Shown: piece after piece, positions 1-6,721 of the stretch
Layout: each line of letters begins with the position of its first letter
Numbering within the stretch: position 1 is the first letter of the stretch
From: Actinomycetota bacterium
GTDB lineage: Bacteria; Acidobacteriota; Blastocatellia; Chloracidobacteriales; Chloracidobacteriaceae
Length of the DNA stretch: 7,992 bases
Reading direction: 5' to 3'
Assembly (NCBI GenBank): GCA_013298335.1
Contig: JAAFHI010000110.1
Coordinates: forward strand, 1 to 7,992
Made by a program: the position numbers and the translations under genes
The notes under the pieces: generated by a model
What the model saw: the letters and a program-made list of their open reading frames with translations, nothing else
Told to the model about the DNA's origin: nothing
Databases searched by the model: none

Positions 1-1059
1 CTGACCTCGCACGGGCAGGTGAAGCTGATGGATTTCGGGGCGGCGCGATACGCCGTGAGCGAGCGAACCCAGAACCTGACGGTCGTGCTGAAGAGCGGAT
101 TCGCCCCGGAGGAGCAGTACCGGACGAACGGCAAGCAGGGCGAATGGACCGATATCTACGCGGTCGGCGCAACGTTCTACCGCGCCTTGACCGGCACGAC
201 CCCGCCGCCCGCCGTTGACCGCACCCGGCAGGACGATGTGCTGCCCCCGTCGAAGCTCGGCCTGTCGCTGTCGCCGAATCTCGAAAACGCGGTCATGAAA
301 TCGCTGGCCGTGTTCGCCGAGGATCGCCCGAAGTCGGCGGAGGCGCTGCTGGCGCTGCTTCCGCAGCCGAGCGGAACGCTCCCCGCGACCCTGCCGGTCG
401 TCGAACGGATCGTCCCGATCGAGATTCCGGGACGGCGGAAAACACAGAAGCGGTGGAGGGTGGCGAGCGTGTTTTTTCTGATCCTGTCGCTCGGACTGGG
501 CATTGGGTGGGGTGCGCGGGAATATGTTCTGGAACGGGAAATGGTCAGGCTGAAGGATCGGATTGACGACCTCAACCGCGAGCAGGCCGAACTGTTCCGT
601 CACCCCGAGCGGCAGATCGCCTATTCGAACTTCGAGGTCTACAACGCCGATGCAAATGACAGGCATTTGAACGGTTCGCTGGGTGATGTCCTCGGGCGAT
701 ACGAGCGCACCCAGGTTCAATACATTTCCTGGAAACTGAAGCTCGACAACAACTGGTTCGGCATGAAATCCCTGAGCGGGACGTTCAGCGTGAAGATCTA
801 TCGCCCGGACGGCACGCTCATGCTGCGGCAGGGCGGTCCGACGGACGCGACGTCGTCCCTGAAAATCGACATCAACGACTCCCAGACGGTGACCGGCGGT
901 TACGGCAGTTCGTCGCCGTGGCTGTCTCAGAAGGGGACCTACCGGGTCGAATTCTGGGTGGATAATGTGAAACTCACCACCAGGTTGCTCAATGTTTATG
1001 AAACTCCCGTCATGACCACCGATGGCGGTATTTTCAAATCGCCGTTCTCGACGCCCTGA
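1..1059 (+). CDS. Membrane-anchored Ser/Thr protein kinase, C-terminal part (5' end outside window)
   Basis: The reading frame is open from base 1, so the N-lobe, the P-loop and the HRD catalytic loop lie upstream. What remains begins with the Mg-binding DFG motif (KLMDFGAARY), followed by the P+1/APE region GFAPEEQY and the helix-F motif WTDIYAVGATFYRALTG. The conserved Arg of subdomain XI is in EDRPKS. This is the C-lobe of a bacterial eukaryotic-like kinase that phosphorylates Ser/Thr on proteins. After a Pro-rich linker and a basic RRKTQKRWR stretch there is one hydrophobic segment (bases 460-516, VASVFFLILSLGLGIGWGA). A short charged, probably coiled-coil stretch follows (EREMVRLKDRIDDLNREQAEL). 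The final ~145 residues look like a beta-rich domain that I do not recognise. By the positive-inside rule the kinase is cytoplasmic and this last domain is outside the membrane, as in receptor kinases. The gene ends 6 nt before the acpH-like gene, so the two may share a transcript. Kinase identity is sure; substrate and ligand are unknown. Confidence 0.93.
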   Translation: MTSHGQVKLMDFGAARYAVSERTQNLTVVLKSGFAPEEQYRTNGKQGEWTDIYAVGATFYRALTGTTPPPAVDRTRQDDVLPPSKLGLSLSPNLENAVMKSLAVFAEDRPKSAEALLALLPQPSGTLPATLPVVERIVPIEIPGRRKTQKRWRVASVFFLILSLGLGIGWGAREYVLEREMVRLKDRIDDLNREQAELFRHPERQIAYSNFEVYNADANDRHLNGSLGDVLGRYERTQVQYISWKLKLDNNWFGMKSLSGTFSVKIYRPDGTLMLRQGGPTDATSSLKIDINDSQTVTGGYGSSSPWLSQKGTYRVEFWVDNVKLTTRLLNVYETPVMTTDGGIFKSPFSTP

Positions 1060-1065
1060 ACCACG

Positions 1066-1671
1066 ATGAACTACCTCGCGCACATTTTTCTGGGACACGG
1101 ACATCCGGAGCTTGAAATCGGCGGCCTGCTCGGCGATTTCGTCCGGGGACGCGAGATCGAGCAGTACCCTGCGGGCATTCAGGTCGGCATCCGGCTTCAC
1201 CGCGGCATTGATGCCTTTACCGACGAGCATCCGGCCTTTCGGTTCAGCCGCGAACGGGTCAGCCGCGAGCGGCGGCGGTTCGCCGGGATCATGGTCGATA
1301 TGTTTTACGACCATTTTCTCGCCCGCGACTGGGAACGGTACGCCGAGCCGCCGCTTGCCGCCTTCACCGGGCGGACCTACCGGTTGCTTGAAGAAAATCG
1401 GGAACTGCTTCCGGAAAACGTCCGGCTGGTGCTTCCCCGGATGGCGAGCGAAGACTGGCTCGGCTCCTACGGGGAAGTGGCGTCCATCGGGTGGGCGCTC
1501 GACCGCATCGGGACGCGGCTCAAACGTCCGAACGCCCTGAACGGGTCGGTGGTTGAACTTGAAGCGGACTACGCGGGGTTCGCGGCGGATTTTGAACGGT
1601 TCTTGCCCGAGGTCCAGGTGTTCGCCGCGGGATTCATCAAGGAAAACGGCTACAGCCTGGGTTCGGCGTAG
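1066..1671 (+). CDS. acpH: Acyl carrier protein phosphodiesterase (AcpH / DUF479 family)
   Basis: The 201-residue product is close to the usual size of this family (about 190-200 aa). Family members remove the 4'-phosphopantetheine group from holo-ACP, giving apo-ACP, in the cytoplasm. Visible family signatures are the N-terminus MNYLAHIFL, GDF at residues 23-25, the LHRGID and FTDEHP blocks at 44-56, and DMFYDHFLA at 78-86. The conserved His and Asp residues in these blocks are expected to bind the metal of the HD-like active site. The ATG at 1066 was chosen because the family starts exactly with MNYLAH. No clear Shine-Dalgarno sequence precedes it, and it begins 6 nt after the kinase stop, so translation may be coupled. 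The 3' end overlaps the convergent regulator gene by 22 nt. The family call is firm. The enzymatic role rests on E. coli AcpH, and some DUF479 proteins have not been tested. Confidence 0.85.
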   Translation: MNYLAHIFLGHGHPELEIGGLLGDFVRGREIEQYPAGIQVGIRLHRGIDAFTDEHPAFRFSRERVSRERRRFAGIMVDMFYDHFLARDWERYAEPPLAAFTGRTYRLLEENRELLPENVRLVLPRMASEDWLGSYGEVASIGWALDRIGTRLKRPNALNGSVVELEADYAGFAADFERFLPEVQVFAAGFIKENGYSLGSA

Positions 1672-2258
1672 GTCATCACCAGATACATCACGGTGTCGCG
1701 GGTGCCGGGGTTGGCGTATTTGTGCGGCACGTCGGCCCGGAAATAGACCGCGTCGCCGGTCCGCAGTTCGAGCGGTTCGGCATCGCCGATGGTCAGCCGC
1801 AGGCGACCGGCCTGGACGACGATGTTTTCGTAGGTTCCCTCGGCGTGGGCGTCGGCTTTTTCCTCATGGCCGCCGCGCAGCCGCAGTTCGTAAAACTCGG
1901 CCTGCCGCTGCCGGTCGAAGGGGAAGAGGGCGCGGCTTTCGAAGCCGCCGTCGCTCGACCGGAGGATTTTCGATTCGTCGTTGGGAAGGATGTAGGCGTC
2001 GTGCGGCTGCTCGTCGCCGAGCAGGTCGGCGAACCGGACGTCGAGTCCGCGGGCGATTTTCCACAGCAGCGCGATGGTCGGCGCGCTGTCGCCGGCTTCG
2101 ATCTGGCCGAGCATGGCGCGACTCACGCCCGACAGGGTCGCGAGGCGTTCGAGGCTGTATCCCCGCTGTTTGCGGAGGCGTTCGAGGTTGTCACCGACCC
2201 GTTTCTTGAGTTCGTTGGCTTCGGCTTCGACGGCTTTCGTTTTGGTTTTGGCGGCCAT
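1650..2258 (-). CDS. XRE-family HTH regulator with C-terminal cupin domain
   Basis: The 202-residue product has an N-terminal Lys/Ala-rich extension (1-20). A lambda-repressor-type HTH follows at about 22-80 (NLERLRKQRGYSLERLA, then SGVSRAMLGQIEAGDSAPTI). The C-terminal half, about 110-198, is a cupin_2-like barrel. It contains H138, E144 and H179 near the usual metal or ligand positions, and the GDAVYFRADVPHKY motif. Proteins of this architecture are one-component transcription factors whose cupin binds a small molecule. E. coli YdcN/SutR, a regulator of sulfur-use genes, has the same layout. The nearby suf operon makes a sulfur-related role tempting, but this is inference only. The ATG at 2258 gives the expected family N-terminus. 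I see no strong ribosome binding site. The gene is divergent from the Rrf2 gene across a 109 bp region and converges with the acpH-like gene, so it is probably transcribed alone. Confidence 0.88.
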   Translation of the reverse strand: MAAKTKTKAVEAEANELKKRVGDNLERLRKQRGYSLERLATLSGVSRAMLGQIEAGDSAPTIALLWKIARGLDVRFADLLGDEQPHDAYILPNDESKILRSSDGGFESRALFPFDRQRQAEFYELRLRGGHEEKADAHAEGTYENIVVQAGRLRLTIGDAEPLELRTGDAVYFRADVPHKYANPGTRDTVMYLVMTYAEPRL

Positions 2259-2302
2259 TTGGGAAATACGGAAGAAAAAGTAGGGTTTTCAGGCTGTCTT
2301 TG

Positions 2303-2332
2303 TTGACAAAAAAATCAGGTATTGACTATGTT
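2303..2332 (+). promoter_or_regulatory. Putative sigma70-type promoter for the rrf2-suf operon
   Basis: A perfect -35 box TTGACA lies at 2303-2308. After an 18 bp AT-rich spacer there is TATGTT at 2327-2332, which matches the -10 consensus at four of six positions. It points toward the Rrf2 gene, whose ATG is 36 nt downstream of the -10. The -10 box falls inside the inverted repeat described separately, which fits a repressible promoter. This is read from consensus only, and the transcription start has not been shown. Confidence 0.5.
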
Positions 2333-2340
2333 GCAGTCAG
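2322..2340. promoter_or_regulatory. Inverted repeat, probable Rrf2-type operator
   Basis: The arms TGACT (2323-2327) and AGTCA (2335-2339) are exact inverted copies separated by 7 nt. They resemble the GACT...AGTC half-sites of the E. coli IscR type 1 site, where the gap is 5 nt. The repeat covers the proposed -10 box upstream of a gene for an Rrf2-family protein. That is the position expected for an autoregulatory operator controlling the suf genes. Binding by the neighbouring regulator is inferred from position and half-site likeness. The divergent XRE gene could also be affected. Confidence 0.5.
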
Positions 2341-2367
2341 TCTGAGGAAAAGGCGAGTTTCACACTG

Positions 2368-2850
2368 ATGCGAATCACGGCGCAAGAGGAATATGGGTTG
2401 CGGTGTCTGCTCCAGTTGGCCCGACAGGCCGAGGGACAGGCGCTGACGCTCAAGCAAATCGGGGAACGCGAGGGAATTTCCACCGCGAACGCCGGGAAAA
2501 TTCTGTGGCTTCTGAGCGCCGCCGCCATCGTCAAGTCGGTGCGCGGGATCAAGGGCGGCTACGTACTGGCCCGCCCGGCTGCCGACATCACGGTCGGCGA
2601 CGTCATCAGCGTGTTTGAAAACGCCGACATCGAGGAACACTGCAAGAGCTTCAGCGGCATTCAGGACGTCTGTGTCCACAACACCGATTGCGGCATCCGT
2701 CCCGTGCTGCAAATCCTGAACGACACCGTGAAGCAGGTTCTGAGCCAGATTACGCTCGCCCATCTCGTCAATCACGAGGGCGAGGTCGGCCAGCAACTGT
2801 TCCAATTGCAGCGGATACGGTCGCTCGCCAAAGCCCAGGCGTCGGCGTGA
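2368..2850 (+). CDS. Rrf2-family transcriptional regulator, probable Fe-S sensor of the suf operon
   Basis: The 160-residue product matches the Rrf2/IscR family in length and layout. The N-terminus MRITAQEEYGLRCLLQLA and the winged helix with LTLKQIGEREGIS and KSVRGIKGGYVLARP (about residues 26-70) are typical. ITVGDVISVFE follows at 74-84. Three cysteines, C92, C102 and C108, sit in the region where IscR binds its cluster. The spacing here is C-x9-C-x5-C, whereas IscR has C-x5-C-x5-C. In the family these cysteines ligate a [2Fe-2S] or similar cluster that gates DNA binding. The gene lies 55 bp upstream of sufB in the same direction, a common arrangement for a repressor of suf operons. AGGCGAG at 2351-2357 may be the ribosome binding site for the ATG at 2368. 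It is an IscR/SufR-like regulator by role; I assign no symbol because orthology cannot be settled here. Confidence 0.9.
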   Translation: MRITAQEEYGLRCLLQLARQAEGQALTLKQIGEREGISTANAGKILWLLSAAAIVKSVRGIKGGYVLARPAADITVGDVISVFENADIEEHCKSFSGIQDVCVHNTDCGIRPVLQILNDTVKQVLSQITLAHLVNHEGEVGQQLFQLQRIRSLAKAQASA

Positions 2851-2905
2851 TCCGGTTTCGACACAATAAATTACGGGTATTCCGGGAAGTTTCGAGGAGA
2901 GATTC

Positions 2906-4342
<1,437 letters not shown>

Positions 4343-4350
4343 AGAAAAAA

Positions 4351-4380
4351 GGGATCAGGGATCGGGTGTCAGGGATCAGG
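4351..4380. repeat. Heptanucleotide tandem repeat, GGGATCA family
   Basis: Four consecutive 7 nt units can be read: GGGATCA (4351-4357), GGGATCG (4358-4364), GGTGTCA (4365-4371) and GGGATCA (4372-4378), followed by GG. The array begins eight bases after the sufB stop. The units are degenerate. No protein-coding role is apparent. Confidence 0.8.
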
Positions 4381-4410
4381 TTTTCCTGGTGCTCGGTCCA
4401 CGCCTTGGCT

Positions 4411-4477
4411 CTGACTGACTACTGACTACTGACTACTGACTACTGACCACTGACTGCTGGCTACTGGCCACTGACCA
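4411..4477. repeat. Heptanucleotide tandem repeat, CTGACTA family (consensus CTGRCYR)
   Basis: After a partial CTGA, nine uninterrupted 7 nt units run from 4415 to 4477. There are four identical CTGACTA units, then CTGACCA, CTGACTG, CTGGCTA, CTGGCCA and CTGACCA. Variation is almost all transitions at three positions. The array ends 3 nt before the sufC ribosome binding site. It resembles the short tandemly repeated heptamers described in heterocystous cyanobacteria (STRR sequences) and similar gap-filling repeats in other bacteria. It does not encode a plausible peptide: TGA recurs in all forward frames. Confidence 0.92.
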
Positions 4478-4479
4478 AA

Positions 4480-4495
4480 AAGGAATCATACAGTG
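4480..4495 (+). promoter_or_regulatory. sufC ribosome binding site and GTG start
   Basis: AAGGAA at 4480-4485 lies 7 nt before the GTG at 4493. There is no in-frame ATG nearby, and the protein read from this GTG begins [11 protein letters not shown], which fits the family N-terminus. This decides for a GTG start. Confidence 0.8.
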
Positions 4496-5272
4496 CTGGA
4501 AATCCGTAATTTGCACGCGAAAATTAACGATGCCGAAATTCTGCGCGGCATCAACCTGACGGTGAAGCCGGGCGAAATTCACGCCATCATGGGCCCCAAC
4601 GGCTCCGGCAAGAGCACCCTTTCGAAGGTTCTTTCGGGACACCCGAGTTATGAAGTGACCGAAGGGGAAGTGCTCTATTTCGGCAAGAATCTCCTTGAAA
4701 TGGAACCCGACGAGCGTGCCCGCGAAGGCGTCTTCCTCGCGTTCCAGTATCCGATTGAAATCCCCGGCGTGAGCAATGCCTCGTTCCTGCGGACCGCCTA
4801 CAATCAGGTCCGCAAGCACAATGGCGAAGAGGAACTCGATCCGCTCGAATTCGACGACCTGCTTCAGGAGAAGATTCAGATTGTCGAAATGGACAAGGCG
4901 TTCATTGACCGTTCGGTCAACGAAGGCTTCTCGGGCGGCGAAAAGAAGCGCAACGAAATCCTCCAGATGGCGATTCTCGATCCCAAGCTCGCGATTCTCG
5001 ACGAAACCGATTCCGGGCTCGACATCGACGCCCTGCGCATCGTGTCGAACGGCGTCAACAAGCTCCACAGCGATACCAACGCGTTCATTCTGGTCACGCA
5101 CTACCAGCGGCTGCTGAACTACATCCAGCCCGACTATGTGCACGTGCTGGTCAACGGACGGATCGTCAAGTCCGGCACGAAGGAACTTGCGCTCGAACTC
5201 GAAGAGCGTGGCTACGACTGGATTCGCGACGAAATCGAGGCCGCCGGGGCGGCTGCCGGAGCGGGGGCGTAA
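4493..5272 (+). CDS. sufC: SufC, ATPase of the SufBCD complex
   Basis: The 259-residue product is an ABC-type ATPase without membrane domains. It binds SufB and SufD and uses ATP hydrolysis to change the shape of the scaffold during cluster assembly. Motifs in order are Walker [10 protein letters not shown] (34-42), the Q-loop with Q85 in [10 protein letters not shown], and the signature FSGGEKKR (146-153). Walker B with the D-loop follows, [12 protein letters not shown] (167-177), with catalytic E171, and then the switch His H203 in LVTHYQRLL. The DETDSGLD and YPIEIPG forms are typical of SufC rather than of transport ATPases. The C-terminus has a short Ala/Gly-rich tail (250-259). Translation starts at GTG. 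The gene lies downstream of the heptamer arrays and only 4 nt upstream of sufD. Confidence 0.98.
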   Translation: MLEIRNLHAKINDAEILRGINLTVKPGEIHAIMGPNGSGKSTLSKVLSGHPSYEVTEGEVLYFGKNLLEMEPDERAREGVFLAFQYPIEIPGVSNASFLRTAYNQVRKHNGEEELDPLEFDDLLQEKIQIVEMDKAFIDRSVNEGFSGGEKKRNEILQMAILDPKLAILDETDSGLDIDALRIVSNGVNKLHSDTNAFILVTHYQRLLNYIQPDYVHVLVNGRIVKSGTKELALELEERGYDWIRDEIEAAGAAAGAGA

Positions 5273-5276
5273 GGGC

Positions 5277-6659
5277 ATGAAGGCTGAGTTGTCAAAATCG
5301 AAAAATCCCTACGCCGAGACGTTTGCCGAGTTTGCCGAAGCGCGGGCGGGTGAGACGCCGTCGTGGCTCGCCGGGAAGCGCGCCGCCGGTTTCGCCGAAT
5401 TCGAGAAGCTCGGATTCCCGACCGTCCGCGATGAGGAATGGAAATACACCAACGTGGCCCGCGTCGCCGAACAGGTGTTCACCGCCGCCGATCTCGCCGG
5501 CCTCGATCTCGCCCTCGCGGGCAAGAGCATTCCCTTCTACGCCGAATCCGAAGGCGCGCGGCTGGTGTTCCTCAATGGCGTGTTTGTGCCGGAGTTGTCC
5601 GACACGTCGAAGCTGAACGGCGGCATTGAGGTTTCGCGGCTGTCCGACGCAATCACGTCGAATGGCGATCTCGTCGCCAGACATCTCGGTTCGCTCGCGA
5701 AAGTCGAAGGCCGTGCCTTCACGGCGTTCAACGATGCGTTCCTGACCGACGGCGCGTTCATCCGCGTCAAGCGGGGACAGGCCATCGAGCAGTCGGTGAA
5801 CCTGTTCTTCGTGACCGGTCCGCAGTCCGACCATCGCTCGACGTTTCCCCGCACGCTCGTCGTGGCCGAGGAAGCCTCGATTGCCACGGTCGTCGAGAAT
5901 TTCATCGAACTCTGCGACGAACGCGGACGCTTCGGAAACCGGACCTATCTGACCGACGCGGTCGCCGAGTTCATCGTCGAACCGGGCGCGAATCTGTCGC
6001 ACTACAAGGTTCAGCACGAAGGCGCGAAGGCGTTTCACATCGCCGACACGCATGTGTCGCTGAACCGGACGAGCGTGTTCACGAGTCTGTCCATCGCGCT
6101 CGGCGGACAGGTGTCGCGGCATCAGGTTTCGGTGGCGTTCGGCGGCGAAGGCGGCGAATGCCGGCTGGCCGGACTCTATCTGACCGCCGACGCGCAGGTG
6201 GCTGATACGCATATTTCGATTGACCACGCCGTGCCGCGGTGTGAAAGCGAAGTCACCTTCCGGGGCGTGCTCGACGGCAAGTCGCGCGGCGTCTTCGACG
6301 GCAAGGTGCTCGTTCGCAAGGACGCCCAGTTGACCAACTCGGTCACGTCCAACAAGAACCTTCTGCTGTCCAACGACGCGCGCGTCGATACCAAGCCGCA
6401 GCTCGAAATCTTCGCCGATGACGTGAAGTGCGGGCATGGCGCGACGGTCGGACAGCTTGAAAACGACGAAATCTTTTATCTGCTCAGTCGCGGCCTGACT
6501 CCGGAACAGGCCCGAACCCTGCTGACCTACGGCTTTGCCCGGGAAATCACCGACGGCATCAAGGTTGCGTCGATCAAGTCGCATCTCGACGACGTAATCG
6601 GTGCCCGCATGGCGAAGCGAAACACCAAGGCACAAGGACACGACGGCACGAAGGGCTGA
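5277..6659 (+). CDS. sufD: SufD, Fe-S assembly subunit paralogous to SufB
   Basis: The 460-residue product is SufD, which pairs with SufB on the SufC dimer and has been linked to iron entry. Recognisable blocks are GFPTVRDEEWKYTNV (46-60), FLNGVFVPELS (98-108), a beta-helical core with LAGLYLTADAQVADTHISIDH (about 297-317), and GVFDGKVLVRKDAQ (338-351). The hallmark QLEIFADDVKCGHGATVG spans 375-392. Its C385 and H387 correspond in motif position to C358 and H360 of E. coli SufD; the latter is functionally important. The C-terminal helices end near residue 443. The last ~12 residues, NTKAQGHDGTKG, are encoded by an octamer repeat and are probably not part of the fold. The frame stays open back to 5136, but the ATG at 5277, 4 nt after the sufC stop, starts the conserved protein. 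GC-rich purines at 5258-5267 may act as a weak ribosome binding site, and coupling to sufC is likely. Confidence 0.96.
   Translation: MKAELSKSKNPYAETFAEFAEARAGETPSWLAGKRAAGFAEFEKLGFPTVRDEEWKYTNVARVAEQVFTAADLAGLDLALAGKSIPFYAESEGARLVFLNGVFVPELSDTSKLNGGIEVSRLSDAITSNGDLVARHLGSLAKVEGRAFTAFNDAFLTDGAFIRVKRGQAIEQSVNLFFVTGPQSDHRSTFPRTLVVAEEASIATVVENFIELCDERGRFGNRTYLTDAVAEFIVEPGANLSHYKVQHEGAKAFHIADTHVSLNRTSVFTSLSIALGGQVSRHQVSVAFGGEGGECRLAGLYLTADAQVADTHISIDHAVPRCESEVTFRGVLDGKSRGVFDGKVLVRKDAQLTNSVTSNKNLLLSNDARVDTKPQLEIFADDVKCGHGATVGQLENDEIFYLLSRGLTPEQARTLLTYGFAREITDGIKVASIKSHLDDVIGARMAKRNTKAQGHDGTKG
6623..6654. repeat. Octanucleotide tandem repeat inside the sufD 3' end
   Basis: Four units with an exact 8 nt period can be read: CACCAAGG, CACAAGGA, CACGACGG and CACGAAGG. 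They end 2 nt before the sufD stop codon (6657-6659). Translated in the sufD frame they give the tail TKAQGHDG-TK, in which TK recurs after 8 residues, as an 8 nt period requires. The units are degenerate, so the assignment rests on period and shared CAC...GG ends. Confidence 0.65.
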
Positions 6660-6721
6660 AGACCGGGTTTTTCGGCCTTTTCGCCGTCACGTTTTTTGCG
6701 ATTGAGAAAAGGATTGAACTG

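Noticed and set aside
1553..2209. Arg-rich plus-strand frame across the acpH end and the XRE-cupin gene
   Set aside because: The composition (very high Arg, Gly) is typical of out-of-frame reading of GC-rich DNA. Both overlapped genes have clear family motifs.
2851..2905. Separate promoter for sufB in the rrf2-sufB gap
   Set aside because: The 55 bp gap has an AT-rich AATAAATTA patch but no convincing -35/-10 pair. Transcription from the upstream promoter is the simpler reading.
4376..4389. Small hairpin CAGG-TTTT-CCTG after sufB
   Set aside because: A 4 bp stem with a tetraloop and no following T-run is likely by chance beside the GGGATCA repeat.
4351..4477. CRISPR-like repeats
   Set aside because: Units are 7 nt, directly adjacent and without spacers, so this is not a CRISPR array.
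5136..5276. Upstream extension of sufD into sufC
   Set aside because: The extra 47 residues are out-of-frame sufC sequence. The conserved protein begins at the ATG at 5277.
4433..5278. 281-codon minus-strand open frame across sufC ending in SSQQSVVSSQ
   Set aside because: The Ser/Gln/Val-rich tail is only the heptamer array translated on the reverse strand. The rest is antisense to sufC.
5292..6641. 449-codon minus-strand open frame across sufD
   Set aside because: It mirrors sufD, has an Arg/His/Val-rich composition with no motif, and runs into the octamer repeat. It is an antisense shadow.
6673..6697. Possible intrinsic terminator between sufD and sufS
   Set aside because: The stem CGGC/GCCG has only 4 bp and the six-T run starts 5 nt after it. 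This is too weak to call, and sufS belongs to the same operon.
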